Program-made: the position numbers and the translations under genes | Part shown: positions 14,954 to 22,840 of the stretch, in pieces | How positions within the stretch are numbered: the first letter of the stretch is position 1 | Layout: every line of letters begins with the position of its first letter | The notes under the pieces: model-generated | Told to the model about the DNA's origin: nothing | The model's database searches: none | What the model saw: only the letters and a program-made list of their open reading frames with translations | Assembly: GCA_035651595.1 (NCBI GenBank) | Contig: DASRFJ010000038.1 | Location: 1 to 25,815, forward strand | DNA: 25,815 nt | Direction: 5' to 3' | Origin: JAFARZ01 sp035651595 | GTDB lineage: Bacteria; Actinomycetota; Actinomycetes; Streptosporangiales; Streptosporangiaceae

Positions 14954-15568
14954 ATGGATACGCCTCCCCGGCTTAGGCCGCTGCTCGACCAGTTCGACTG
15001 GGCCCGCCTGCGGCTCGTCAACCGGATGTCCGGACCCGAGGTGGACAGCGGGAACGGGGTGTCCGTTGCCACCCCGGCGATGACAGACGAGGAGTACCTG
15101 TGGGAGCCGGTGCCCGGCTGCTGGTCGGTCCGCCGTCGCGCGGACGGCCCCGGCCCGGGTGCGACCGAACTTCTCGGTGCCGGGGAGTGGGGCTGGGACT
15201 CGGCCTGGCCCGCGCCCGAACCCCCGCCGTTCACCACAATTGCCTGGCGGCTCATCCACCTAAGTGACATGCTGGCCATGCGTGCGGACTGGACCACCGG
15301 GAGCCATTCCATGACCAACGACGGCTACGTGATTCCCGGGACCGCGGCCGGCGGGATTGCCGCGTTCGGCGAGGCAGCCGCGGCCTGGCGCGGCACGCTG
15401 CTATCGGTCGACGACGCCGCGCTGTCCACGGTCGGGCTCAGCACCTATCCGAACGGCAGTGACCCCGAGGACGCCTTCATCGACACGGTCTGGTGGGTGA
15501 ACCAGGAGGTACTCCACCACGGCGCCGAGATAGCGCTGCTCCGGGATCTCTACCGGGAAACCCGATGA
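14954..15568 (+). CDS. DinB-superfamily protein
   Basis: A 204-residue protein of the DinB-like four-helix-bundle superfamily, which includes metal-dependent thiol transferases and damage-inducible proteins. It has the typical opening (LLDQFDWARLRLVNRM), the segment PVPGCWSVR, the helix with a metal-ligand-type His (IAWRLIHLSDMLAMRA) and the C-terminal helix NQEVLHHGAEIALLRDLYR with two further His. Together these could supply the three-His metal site of the superfamily. The substrate or thiol cofactor (for example mycothiol) is not evident. Its TGA overlaps the next gene's ATG (ATGA at 15565-15568), so it heads a translationally coupled operon. The 14-bp tandem repeats lie directly upstream. 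Confidence 0.83.
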   Translation: MDTPPRLRPLLDQFDWARLRLVNRMSGPEVDSGNGVSVATPAMTDEEYLWEPVPGCWSVRRRADGPGPGATELLGAGEWGWDSAWPAPEPPPFTTIAWRLIHLSDMLAMRADWTTGSHSMTNDGYVIPGTAAGGIAAFGEAAAAWRGTLLSVDDAALSTVGLSTYPNGSDPEDAFIDTVWWVNQEVLHHGAEIALLRDLYRETR

Positions 15569-16344
15569 CCAGTGTGACCGTGGCGTCGCTGAACATCAGG
15601 GGCATCCCGCTGACCGGGTCGCGGCTGCTGTCCCGGTGCCAGGCGATCGGCGCGTTCTTCGAGGCGAGCGACGTGGACGTGGCCTGCCTGCAGGAGGTCT
15701 GGACGTATGGTCACCTGGCGGTGCTCGCCCGGCAGATGCGGTCGTTCCGGTACGTGAGTGTCCGGCGTGCGCTCTGTCCGGCTGGTGACGTCGTGACGTT
15801 CTCGCGGCTGCCGTTGGCCGCCACCGCGTATCACGGGTTCGGCCCGGTCCCGGCTGGGGTTCCGCGCCGGGCGCGGCTCCAGGCGCGGCTGAAGGGGGCC
15901 TTGGTGACCAGGCTGGCGGCCTGCGGGCTGTCGATCGTCAACACTCATCCGCTGGCCAACGCCGACGGTGACTGGTCGGCGGCGAACCGGTTCTTCCCGG
16001 CGCACCGCGCCCAGCTCGCCGCGTTGTCACGCGCCGTCGCCGGGGTCCCGGCGCCCGCCGTGGTCTGCGGAGACTTCAATGTCCCGCGTGAGTCTGGCCT
16101 GTTCCGCGATTTCATCAGCGAGACGGGGTTGGGGGACGTGTTCGAGGGCAGGTGCCCGCCGACGTTCCGGACCGAGTATCTTCCGGCCGGTGCGAGGCCG
16201 GCCTGTATCGATTTCATTCTGGCCACGGGCGGGGTCGTTGCCGGGGCGGCGGAGGTCCTGTTCACCGGCAAGCAGGTGCTACACGGCGGTCCCGGGTATG
16301 TCTCGGACCACCTGGGCTTGTCGGCCCGATTCGAGCCGCAGTGA
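15565..16344 (+). CDS. Endonuclease/exonuclease/phosphatase (EEP) family hydrolase
   Basis: A 259-residue metal-dependent phosphoesterase of the EEP fold, which covers DNase I, exonuclease III and sphingomyelinase C. Motifs in order: VASLNIRG (metal-binding Asn), CLQEVW (metal-binding Glu), VNTHPLAN, VVCGDFNVP (Asp/Asn pair), CIDFILA, and terminal SDHLGLSA (catalytic Asp-His). There is no signal peptide, so a cytosolic nuclease or lipid/inositol phosphatase is more likely than a secreted sphingomyelinase. ATG 15565 overlaps the DinB stop. The longer frame from 15493 lies inside the DinB gene and is rejected. The aldo-keto reductase follows after 10 bp. Confidence 0.88.
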   Translation: MTSVTVASLNIRGIPLTGSRLLSRCQAIGAFFEASDVDVACLQEVWTYGHLAVLARQMRSFRYVSVRRALCPAGDVVTFSRLPLAATAYHGFGPVPAGVPRRARLQARLKGALVTRLAACGLSIVNTHPLANADGDWSAANRFFPAHRAQLAALSRAVAGVPAPAVVCGDFNVPRESGLFRDFISETGLGDVFEGRCPPTFRTEYLPAGARPACIDFILATGGVVAGAAEVLFTGKQVLHGGPGYVSDHLGLSARFEPQ

Positions 16345-16354
16345 GGAATCGACT

Positions 16355-17326
16355 ATGGAATACACCCGGCTGGGCATCTCTGGCCTCAAGGTCAGTCGCA
16401 TCGCGCTCGGCTGCATGAGCTTCGGCGCCGCGTCCCGCGGCGCCAACCAGTGGGCGCTGAACGAGGAGCAGGCGGAGCCGATCTTCCGGCAGGCCGTCGA
16501 GCTCGGGATCACGTTCTGGGATACCGCCAACGCTTACGGCATCGGCACGTCCGAGGAGATCACCGGCCGCGCGATCAGGAAGTACACCAGCCGCGAGGAC
16601 GTGGTGCTGGCGACCAAGGTGCACTTCACGATGGGCGACGGTCCCGGCGGCTCCGGCCTGTCCCGGCGGGCGGTAATGGAGCAGGTCGATGCCTCGCTGG
16701 CCCGCTTGGGCACCGACTACGTCGACCTGTACCAGATCCACCGCTTCGACCCGGAGACCCCGGCCGAGGAGACGATGGAAGCCCTGCACGACGTCGTCAA
16801 GGCGGGCAAGGCCCGCTATCTCGGCGCCTCCTCGATGTGGGCCTGGCAGTTCTCGAAGCTCCAGTACACCGCCCAGCTGCACGGGTGGACGACGTTCGTG
16901 TCGATGCAGAACCAGTACAGCCTGATGCAGCGCGAGGACGAACGTGAGATGTTCGGCCTGCTCGCGGACCAGGGGACCGGCAGCATCCCGTGGAGCCCGC
17001 TCGCCAAGGGCAGGCTGGCCAGGCCGTGGGGCGAGCAGACCACCCGCAGCGAGACGGACAACATCGCCCGCAGGATACTGCCGCACGACGACAAGCCGAT
17101 CGCGGACGCGGTGCAGGCGGTTGCCGCGGGCCGCGGTGTTCCCATGGCGCAGGTCGCCCTCGCCTGGGTGCTGAAGAACCCCGTCGTATCCGCGCCCATC
17201 GTCGGCCCGACCAGGCCCGACCATCTCGCGGACGCCGTGGCCGCACTGGACCTGAAGCTGACCGACGACGAGGTACAGCGGCTCGAGGCGCCCTACACAC
17301 CCCGCACGCCGACAGGCTTTCAGTAG
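16355..17326 (+). CDS. Aldo/keto reductase
   Basis: A 323-residue NADPH-dependent aldo-keto reductase with a TIM barrel. The catalytic tetrad is visible: Asp56 and Tyr61 in DTANAYG, Lys88 in ATKVHF and His129 in YQIHRFD. The C-terminal cofactor region reads VVSAPIVGPTRPDHLADAV. It resembles the AKR subgroup of YajO/Tas-like and actinobacterial 'AKR family' proteins reducing aldehydes or ketones, with substrate unknown. ATG 16355 has GAGGAA at 16343-16348. A longer frame from 15968 is antisense or out-of-frame noise over the EEP gene. It ends the DinB-EEP-AKR operon and is convergent with the MerR gene, 4 bp apart. Confidence 0.92.
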   Translation: MEYTRLGISGLKVSRIALGCMSFGAASRGANQWALNEEQAEPIFRQAVELGITFWDTANAYGIGTSEEITGRAIRKYTSREDVVLATKVHFTMGDGPGGSGLSRRAVMEQVDASLARLGTDYVDLYQIHRFDPETPAEETMEALHDVVKAGKARYLGASSMWAWQFSKLQYTAQLHGWTTFVSMQNQYSLMQREDEREMFGLLADQGTGSIPWSPLAKGRLARPWGEQTTRSETDNIARRILPHDDKPIADAVQAVAAGRGVPMAQVALAWVLKNPVVSAPIVGPTRPDHLADAVAALDLKLTDDEVQRLEAPYTPRTPTGFQ

Positions 17327-17330
17327 CAGG

Positions 17331-17762
17331 TCACGCCGGGGCTGCCCCGGCCAGATCGGCGAACGGCAGCGGGCAGTCCGGCAGGCCGGCGCACTCGATC
17401 AGGTCCGCACAGCCGGCCTCCAGCGCTGCCCGCAACGTGCCCGCGATCACGGTCAGGTCGGCGATCTTCGCCTCCACCTCGGCGAGCTTGGCCGCGGCAC
17501 GCTCCCGAAGCCCGGCATCCGGGCTGGCATGGTGCCGGTGCCGCCCGGCCTGCAGCAGTTCGGCAACCTCATCCAGGCTGAACCCGAGGCGCTGCGCCGC
17601 CTTGATCACCCGCAGCACGGTCACCGCCTCGGCCGGGTACATCCGGTGCCCGCCCAGCGTCCGGTCAGGTTCGGCGAGCAGGCCGCGGCGCTCGTAGTAC
17701 CGCAGCGTCTGCTGGTTCACCCCGGCCGCGCGGGCGACCTGACCGCTGCGCAGCCCGTTCAC
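17331..17762 (-). CDS. MerR-family metal-responsive regulator
   Basis: A 143-residue MerR-type activator: winged HTH at residues 4-72 (SGQVARAAGVNQQTLRYYERRGLL, GGHRMYPAEAVTVLRVIKAAQRLGF), then a long dimerisation helix and a Cys-rich end with Cys118, Cys124 and Cys130 (AGCADLIECAGLPDCPLPF). That end resembles mercury-sensing MerR proteins. The Cys equivalent to the third Hg ligand near position 82 is missing, and a His-rich RHRHH occupies 74-78, so metal preference may differ. The GTG start overlaps the previous gene's TGA (GTGA, 17759-17762). It probably regulates its own operon through the 19-bp-spacer promoter at 18123-18153. Confidence 0.87.
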   Translation of the reverse strand: MNGLRSGQVARAAGVNQQTLRYYERRGLLAEPDRTLGGHRMYPAEAVTVLRVIKAAQRLGFSLDEVAELLQAGRHRHHASPDAGLRERAAAKLAEVEAKIADLTVIAGTLRAALEAGCADLIECAGLPDCPLPFADLAGAAPA

Positions 17763-18115
17763 GCCGTCCCGCCAGACAGTTCAGCCGCCCGGGCGGCCAG
17801 CGCATCCAGGAGCCCGGTATACGGCGGCGGGACGGTGACCTCCAGCGTCAGCCGGCCGCCCGCGACGATGAGCGTGAACGTGAAGAACGAGCAGCAGCCC
17901 GTCTCGGCCACCGCCAGATCCGCGACCCGCCCGGCGACCCCCGGAGCCGGATCCAGGTCCAGCCGCAACCGTGCCGCCGCGACGCGCTCGGCCCCGCGCA
18001 CCGCACGGGAGAACACCTCGTCGAACTCAGCCACCCGCATCGGCTGCTCGGCCGTCGGCAGCTCACACGCCTGCGGCACCCACGCCGTCACCAGATCATT
18101 GGCATCGATGTCCAT
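17759..18115 (-). CDS. Small Cys-Cys protein paired with MerR regulator
   Basis: A 118-residue uncharacterised protein. I recall similar small proteins beside actinobacterial MerR genes, all without known function. Visible landmarks are QACELPTAEQPMRVAEFDEVF (Cys17), ARLRLDLDP and the ETGCCSFFTFTL strand with adjacent Cys74 and Cys75, followed by LEVTVPPPYTGLLDALAARA. Three Cys including a vicinal pair suggest thiol chemistry, such as metal binding, organomercurial or arsenical handling, or electrophile sensing. This is inference only. The gene is first in the operon, and its ATG lies about 8 bp from the predicted -10, so the mRNA may be leaderless. Confidence 0.82.
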   Translation of the reverse strand: MDIDANDLVTAWVPQACELPTAEQPMRVAEFDEVFSRAVRGAERVAAARLRLDLDPAPGVAGRVADLAVAETGCCSFFTFTLIVAGGRLTLEVTVPPPYTGLLDALAARAAELSGGTA

Positions 18116-18122
18116 ATCCCGA

Positions 18123-18153
18123 CGATAAGCCTGTACCTAGGTGCCGGATGCAA
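18123..18153 (-). promoter_or_regulatory. MerR-type promoter with 19-bp spacer and internal dyad
   Basis: On the minus strand TTGCAT (18148-18153) and TTATCG (18123-18128) are separated by exactly 19 bp. That spacer holds an imperfect dyad centred on CCTAGG (GCACCTAGGTAC). Overlong 19-20-bp spacers with a central dyad are the hallmark of promoters activated by MerR-family proteins. Transcription would begin next to the ATG at 18115. Confidence 0.7.
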
Positions 18154-18324
18154 ACCAGCCGTGCGCTCGGCATCCCGGCCAGCTAAACTTCGCGGTAGGC
18201 GCGGGAGGGCGCCACCGGGTCCGCGGACAGGACTGAGTCCACCTCTCCCACCACACAGCAGGCCGAACTAGACGACGATCTCTTCCGGCCCCGCCGCGGA
18301 CCACGGGGTGACGAGGGAGACGTC

Positions 18325-19830
18325 ATGACTGATCTGCCTGCCCGGCCCGATCTGGACCAGCTCCGCCACCAGGCCAAGGATCTGCTGCACTCCGCACAGC
18401 GCGGCGAGGCCGACGCTGAGCGGCGCATCCACGCGGTATCCGGCCACATCATCCTGTCCACCGCCCAGCTCGCCATCGCGCGCGAGTACGGGTTTGCCTC
18501 GTGGGCCAAGCTGAAGCTGGAAGTCCAGCGCCGCGACTTCCTCAACCGCCGGGACCTGTCCGGACTGCTGCGGCTGCTGGCCATGCACCCGGAGCTGGCC
18601 ACGAGCCACCTGGAGCACTGGGCGGACCGCGCGAGCGAAGAACCGCTCGGCTACATCACGATGATGTGGTTCAACCGCGACCGGCTCGGCCTGCCGCGCG
18701 ACCTGCCCGGCACCGGTGCTATCGCCCGCGCGCTGATCGAGGCGGGCGCTCCGGTCAACGGGGAGCCCGGCGCCAGGGAAACCCCACTGATCACCGCCGC
18801 GAGTTACGGCGACGCCGATGTCGCCAGGGTGCTGATCGAGGCCGGCGCCGACGTCGACGCGGTATCCGCTCCCAATTCCGGCGGAGTGCCCAGCGGCACC
18901 GCCCTGTCGCACGCCGCCGTGTACGGCATGACGAGGGTGCTCGACGTCCTGGTGGCCGCCGGAGCCCGGATCGACAGCCTGGAGAAGGCCGCCGCGGCCG
19001 GGGACCTCACCGGCTGGCCGCTGATCAGGTTCAGCCCGCAAAGCAAGCTACGGGCGCTGGTGTTCGCCGCCGATCACCAGCGGCTTGACGTCATCGATCA
19101 GCTCGTCGCCGCCGGGACCCCGGTGAACGAGCCGGACGCCGAATGGGGACGGCTGCCGCTGCATGTCGCCGCCGGGAACGGGCGGCCCGCCAGCATCCGG
19201 CGGCTGCTCGCCCACGGCGCCGACCCGGACCTGCGAGACCCGGTACACCACCGCACCGCGCTGGAGTCGTGCCGGCAGCCTGGCAACGGCGACTCGGACG
19301 ACGCGGCACACGGCGAAGCCGAGGCTATCCTGCTGGCGGTATCCGGGCGCCGCACCTCGCGCCAGCTTGACAGCGAGCCGGCCGGCATTCAGATCCGCAT
19401 CGAGGGATCGGGCCTGCCGGGCATCGACTGGTATCCCGACGGCCCGGTCGCCCGGCAGCGCAACATCCACGTCGGCGTGCAGTCGCGGGCCGGCGACCTG
19501 CTTGACCCGCATCCCGGTGACTCACCCTGCGCCGCATGGGCGTTCCAGGCCACCGCGACTGGTACCGACGTCAAGGGCCCGTACATCCAGGGCCGTCCCG
19601 GCGGCCGGTTCATCTACCTGTCCTGGGGGAGCGTGGACGACGCGGGCACGTTCACCATGTTCATGCGCGCCAAGCTGATGCTGGACGCGGTCGACCCAGC
19701 CACCCTTGAGACCGCCCGCCGCTACGGCCGGCTGATGGCCCGCCTCAAGCTCACCGACGCCGGCGGAAACCCCGTCTGCGCCGCGATCCGGCCGCCGCTG
19801 ATCAGCTGGTCAGCGAACTCCGCTGGGTGA
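18325..19830 (+). CDS. Ankyrin-repeat protein with C-terminal DUF5990 domain
   Basis: A 501-residue cytosolic protein. An N-terminal helical region (LDQLRHQAKDLLHSAQRG, ...AREYGFASWAKLKLEV) is typical of actinobacterial ankyrin proteins. Ankyrin repeats run from about residue 130 to 330 (AIARALIEAGAPVN, TPLITAASYGDADVARVLIEAGADVD, TALSHAAVYGMTRVLDVLVAAGARID, LPLHVAAGNGRPASIRRLLAHGADPD). From about residue 350 it continues into a domain resembling DUF5990 (IQIRIEGSGLPG, NIHVGVQ, GPYIQGRPGGRFIYLSWG, RAKLMLDAV). DUF5990 is usually a stand-alone small protein of unknown function, so this is a fusion. ATG 18325 has GAGGGAG at 18313-18319. Ankyrins suggest a protein-binding role with unknown partner. 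Confidence 0.88.
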   Translation: MTDLPARPDLDQLRHQAKDLLHSAQRGEADAERRIHAVSGHIILSTAQLAIAREYGFASWAKLKLEVQRRDFLNRRDLSGLLRLLAMHPELATSHLEHWADRASEEPLGYITMMWFNRDRLGLPRDLPGTGAIARALIEAGAPVNGEPGARETPLITAASYGDADVARVLIEAGADVDAVSAPNSGGVPSGTALSHAAVYGMTRVLDVLVAAGARIDSLEKAAAAGDLTGWPLIRFSPQSKLRALVFAADHQRLDVIDQLVAAGTPVNEPDAEWGRLPLHVAAGNGRPASIRRLLAHGADPDLRDPVHHRTALESCRQPGNGDSDDAAHGEAEAILLAVSGRRTSRQLDSEPAGIQIRIEGSGLPGIDWYPDGPVARQRNIHVGVQSRAGDLLDPHPGDSPCAAWAFQATATGTDVKGPYIQGRPGGRFIYLSWGSVDDAGTFTMFMRAKLMLDAVDPATLETARRYGRLMARLKLTDAGGNPVCAAIRPPLISWSANSAG

Positions 19831-19843
19831 GCTGACCGGGTGG

Positions 19844-20023
19844 TCAGGGGCTGCCGCCCATCCGGTTGACCAGTTCGCCACGGGAGATGCCGTGCCGGTC
19901 GCCGAAGTCCTCGAGCTCCTCGAGATCGATGTCTTCGGGCAACTCCCGCATCGCCTCGTCGGCCGCCGTCGCGTAGCCGAGGCGACGGAGGGTGTCGACC
20001 ACCCACTGCCTGCTATATGCCAT
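19844..20023 (-). CDS. Small conserved-looking protein, 59 aa
   Basis: The reading frame can start at 20050, but ATG 20023 gives MAYSRQWVVDTLRRLGYATAADEAMRELPEDIDLEELEDFGDRHGISRGELVNRMGGSP-type sequence beginning at the first residues that look structured. GAAGTG lies about 10 bp upstream. The product is a small acidic helical protein with no known domain (segments QWVVDTLRRLGYATAADEA and LEELEDFGDRHGISRGEL). It follows the ABC permease stop by about 28 bp on the same strand, suggesting it is the third gene of that operon. Function unknown. Confidence 0.68.
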   Translation of the reverse strand: MAYSRQWVVDTLRRLGYATAADEAMRELPEDIDLEELEDFGDRHGISRGELVNRMGGSP

Positions 20024-20051
20024 GCGCATCATCACTTCGCATGTCTTCAAC

Positions 20052-20840
20052 CTAACGCCGGGCGAACCGCAGGACGGCGAGGAGGCCGAACACCACGAGG
20101 ATCGCCGCTGCCCAGATCACCGACAGCCCGACATAGTAGGCGGTGCCGTGATCGAGCAGCGCGCGCCCGCCGGCCCCCGTGGCGAGGGCGCGCACCGAGT
20201 CGATCATCGGGGTCAGCGGCTGGTACTCGCTGAACTGCCTGACCCCGCCAGGCATGCTCTTGACCGGGACGAACGCGCTCGACAGGAACACCAGCGGGGT
20301 GATCATCAAGCCCATCTGCTGAGCCGCTTGCGCGGTGCCGCCCACCAGGCCCATCACGATGAAGATCCACTCGAAAGCGAAGCCGAATATCACGCACAAC
20401 CCGAGCGCCGCCAGGGCACCGGCAACGGAGCCATGCAGCCGGAACCCGACGGCGAAGCCGAAGGCAACGGCGATCGCGAGTCCCCAGACGACCAGCGCGG
20501 TGTCGGCGAGACTGCGCCCGATCAGCACCGCCGCGCGGGGGATGGGCAGGGACCTGAGGCGGTCCACGAAGCCGTGCTCGACATCTTCGGCCACCCCGGT
20601 CGCCGCGCCCATCCCGGCCCACAGGACGGTGGTGGTGATGAACCCGGGCACCAGGAAGTCGACGTAGGACACCGGACCTCCGGTGCCGATCGCACCACCG
20701 AACGCGAACCGGAACATGAGCAGGAACAACGCGCTCTGGACGGTGGTGAAGACGATGAGCTGCGGGGTACGGGCGAACTTGCGCACCATCCGCCCCGCTA
20801 CTATCAGGGAGCTGACCCCAAGCCCGGCTCCGGTGTTCAT
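20052..20840 (-). CDS. ABC-2 type exporter permease (DrrB-like)
   Basis: A 262-residue integral membrane protein with about six hydrophobic segments (LIVFTTVQSALFLLMFRFAFG, FLVPGFITTTVLWAGMG, SLADTALVVWGLAIAVAFGFAVGF, ALAALGLCVIFGFAFEWIFIVMG, MGLMITPLVFLSSAFVP, YYVGLSVIWAAAILVVFGLL). It carries the ABC-2 loop VEDVEHGF-type stretch (VAEDVEHGFVDRLRSLPIPRAAVL) typical of DrrB/NodJ-like permeases. It would form the channel for the ATPase encoded just upstream. Its ATG overlaps the ATPase stop (ATGA, 20837-20840), so translation is coupled. Reading upstream of 20840 in this frame is an artefact over the ATPase gene. Confidence 0.92.
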   Translation of the reverse strand: MNTGAGLGVSSLIVAGRMVRKFARTPQLIVFTTVQSALFLLMFRFAFGGAIGTGGPVSYVDFLVPGFITTTVLWAGMGAATGVAEDVEHGFVDRLRSLPIPRAAVLIGRSLADTALVVWGLAIAVAFGFAVGFRLHGSVAGALAALGLCVIFGFAFEWIFIVMGLVGGTAQAAQQMGLMITPLVFLSSAFVPVKSMPGGVRQFSEYQPLTPMIDSVRALATGAGGRALLDHGTAYYVGLSVIWAAAILVVFGLLAVLRFARR

Positions 20841-21796
20841 GATGCCTCCTGGCTGGTCTGTGCTGGCTTTCCGGTCAGGGAGAGAAAGACTTCGTCGAGC
20901 GTGGGCCTGCGCAGCGAGATGTCCTCGACCGCGATGCCGAGCTGATCCAGCACCCGGAGCGCGTCCATCAGACGGCCGCTGCCGTCGTCCACCGCTACGT
21001 ACGCGCGCCGCCGCGATACGTCGGTCCGCGGATCGTGACCGATCTTGCCCAGCACCTCGCAGACCGCCGGGAGATGATCGGCGTCGCGGACGTGGACCTC
21101 GATCATGTCGTCCCCGGCCCTGGACTTCAGCTCGGCGGGCGTGCCGGCGGCGATCACCGTGCCGTGGTCGATGATCACGATGTCCGACGCGAGCCGGTCG
21201 GCTTCGTCCAGGTACTGGGTGGTCAGCAGGATGTCGGTGCCGGCGGCGACCAGGCCTCGGATGGCCTCCCACAACTGGATGCGGCTGACCGGGTCCAGGC
21301 CGGTTGTCGGCTCGTCAAGGAGCAGCAGCCTGGGGGTTCCGACCAGGCTGACGCCCAGGTCGATGCGGCGGCGCATGCCGCCGGAATAGGTGCGCACCAG
21401 CCGGTCGGCGTCCCCGGTGAGCCCCATCTGGTCGAGCACCCGGACCGCCGCGGCCGTGGCGTCCGCCTTGCTGAGCCCGAACAGGCGCGCGACCATCACC
21501 AGGTTCTCCCTGCCGGTCATCGCCTCCTCCACGGCCGCGAACTGACCGGCCAGGCCGACTACCTGCCGCACTTTGGCGGGCTGGCGCAGGGCGTCGATAC
21601 CGGCGACGTACAGCCTCCCCGCGTCCGGGCGCAGCAGGGTGGCCACCGCACGCACGAACGTGGTCTTCCCCGCGCCGTTCGGCCCCAGCAGCGCGACCAC
21701 CCGGCCAGGGCTGGCGACGAGGTCAAGGCCCGCCAGCGCCTGGGTCTTGCCGTAGTGCTTCGTGAGGCCACTCGCCTCGAGGATCGGTGGCTGCAC
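20837..21796 (-). CDS. ABC exporter ATPase (DrrA-like)
   Basis: A 319-residue nucleotide-binding subunit of a drug/antibiotic-type exporter. Walker A GPNGAGKTT is at residues 38-46, the Q-loop in GLAGQFAAVEE, the signature YSGGMRRRIDLG at 137-148, Walker B LLLLDEPTTGLD at 157-168 and the H-loop region LLTTQYLDEADRL. The C-terminal about 100 residues (ending LRRPTLDEVFLSLTG) are the DrrA-type extension. GTG 21796 is supported by GGAGGAAAC upstream (21802-21810). With the permease it likely exports a hydrophobic compound; DrrAB homologues give self-resistance. No biosynthetic genes are adjacent. The gene is divergent from a SigJ-like sigma factor. Confidence 0.94.
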   Translation of the reverse strand: MQPPILEASGLTKHYGKTQALAGLDLVASPGRVVALLGPNGAGKTTFVRAVATLLRPDAGRLYVAGIDALRQPAKVRQVVGLAGQFAAVEEAMTGRENLVMVARLFGLSKADATAAAVRVLDQMGLTGDADRLVRTYSGGMRRRIDLGVSLVGTPRLLLLDEPTTGLDPVSRIQLWEAIRGLVAAGTDILLTTQYLDEADRLASDIVIIDHGTVIAAGTPAELKSRAGDDMIEVHVRDADHLPAVCEVLGKIGHDPRTDVSRRRAYVAVDDGSGRLMDALRVLDQLGIAVEDISLRRPTLDEVFLSLTGKPAQTSQEAS

Positions 21797-21825
21797 GATG
21801 TTTCCTCCGTCACATTGGTGCGCTC

Positions 21826-21835
21826 TGACCGGTCA
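21826..21835. promoter_or_regulatory. Palindrome between the ABC operon and SigJ-like gene
   Basis: TGACCGGTCA is a perfect 10-bp palindrome in the 74-bp gap separating the divergent ATPase (start 21796) and sigma factor (start 21871) genes. Any regulator bound here could affect both directions. The site is short, and chance occurrence is possible. Confidence 0.3.
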
Positions 21836-21870
21836 CGTCTATGTCCGGCGACGACGAGAGAATGTGACCG

Positions 21871-22710
21871 ATGGACCACGATGACGTGCTCGCGGAACGG
21901 TTCGAAGCCCACCGGGCCCGGCTGCGGGCGGTCGCCTACCAGATACTGGGCTCGGCCAGCGAAGCCGACGACGCCGTGCAGGAAACCTGGCTGCGGCTGA
22001 GCCGCTCGGATGCCGACGGCATCGAAAACCTCGGCGGCTGGCTGACGACGGTCGTCGCGCGGGTGTGCCTGAACATGATTCAGGCGCGCCGGGAGGAGCC
22101 GGTGGGTATGCACCTGCCGGAGGCGGTCGCGGACGGCATCGATCCCGAGCAGCAAGCGGTGCTCGCCGACACCATCGGTCCGGCGCTGCTGGTGATCCTG
22201 CACACGCTCGCGCCCGCCGAACGGCTGGCCTTCGTCCTGCACGACATGTTCGCCGTCCCGTTCGACGACATCGCGCTCGTCGTGGGGCGCTCGCCGGCTG
22301 CGGCCCGCCAGCTCGCCAGCCGGGCGCGCCGGCGGGTCCAGGGCGCGGACCCGGTCCTGGACACCGACCTGACCCGGCAGCGGGCAATCGTCGATGCCTT
22401 CCTCACCGCCGCGCGCGGCGGCGACTTCGACGCCCTGCTCGACGCGCTCGATCCGGACGTCGTGGTTCGCGCCAACGGCACCGAGGTGGTCCGGGGTGCG
22501 GTCGCTGTGGCCAAGCGCTCGCTTGCCGCGCGATATGCCCAGGTCAGCCTGCCCGCACTGGTCAACGGAAGCGTCGGCGCCGTCATCGCGGCCGAGGGGA
22601 TGCCGATCTCGCTCATGGCGTTCACGATCACCGGCGAGAAGATCGTCGCGGTCGACTTGACCGACAACCCCAGCCACATCACCGGGACCGACCTGGCCAT
22701 CCTGGGGTGA
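21871..22710 (+). CDS. ECF41/SigJ-like sigma factor with SnoaL-like C-terminal domain
   Basis: A 279-residue extracytoplasmic-function sigma factor. Region 2 is near residues 9-75 (RFEAHRARLRAVAYQILGSASEADDAVQETWLRLSR, IENLGGWLTTVVARVCLNMI). Region 4 is near 105-158 (LHTLAPAERLAFVLHDMFAVPFDDIALVVGRSPAAARQLASRARRRVQG). A SnoaL-like domain runs from about 168 to the end (RQRAIVDAFLTAARGGDFDALLDALDPDVVVRANG, SLMAFTITGEKIVAVDL). ECF41 sigmas use this domain instead of an anti-sigma factor to control activity. The family's DGGG-like motif appears as RANG here. ECF41 genes usually neighbour an oxidoreductase or carboxymuconolactone decarboxylase; here the neighbour is an ABC exporter. Confidence 0.92.
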   Translation: MDHDDVLAERFEAHRARLRAVAYQILGSASEADDAVQETWLRLSRSDADGIENLGGWLTTVVARVCLNMIQARREEPVGMHLPEAVADGIDPEQQAVLADTIGPALLVILHTLAPAERLAFVLHDMFAVPFDDIALVVGRSPAAARQLASRARRRVQGADPVLDTDLTRQRAIVDAFLTAARGGDFDALLDALDPDVVVRANGTEVVRGAVAVAKRSLAARYAQVSLPALVNGSVGAVIAAEGMPISLMAFTITGEKIVAVDLTDNPSHITGTDLAILG

Positions 22711-22794
22711 GGTTGGCGACGACCCTCCGCCTACCCGGCTCGGCTGTCCCGAGTCCAGTGAAGTCCGCGCACGGATGGCGGAGGCGGGCCTGCC

Positions 22795-22840
22795 TTGACA
22801 ATTGCAGACCCTTGCTGTTTTTGATGATCACGATCATGAA
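22795..22840 (+). promoter_or_regulatory. Candidate promoter/operator region of acdS
   Basis: A consensus -35 hexamer TTGACA (22795-22800) begins an AT-rich island. No strong -10 lies at 17 bp; TTTTTG or TTTTGA is the nearest. It is followed by ATGATC-AC-GATCAT (22824-22837), a 6-bp-arm palindrome flanked by TT and AA. The palindrome could bind a GntR- or Lrp-type regulator of ACC deaminase. No such regulator is encoded nearby. Confidence 0.4.

Noticed and set aside
15968..17326. 452-codon version of the aldo-keto reductase
   Set aside because: The upstream part is out-of-frame EEP gene sequence; the reductase N-terminus MEYTRLGISGLKVS begins at 16355 with a good ribosome-binding site.
18219..18240. 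Adjacent small palindromes GTCCGCGGAC and GGACTGAGTCC upstream of the ankyrin gene
   Set aside because: Short GC-rich dyads are expected by chance at this composition, and nothing ties them to a regulator.
20052..21272. 406-codon version of the ABC permease
   Set aside because: The first about 140 residues are out-of-frame translation of the ATPase gene; the real start is ATG 20840 overlapping the ATPase stop.
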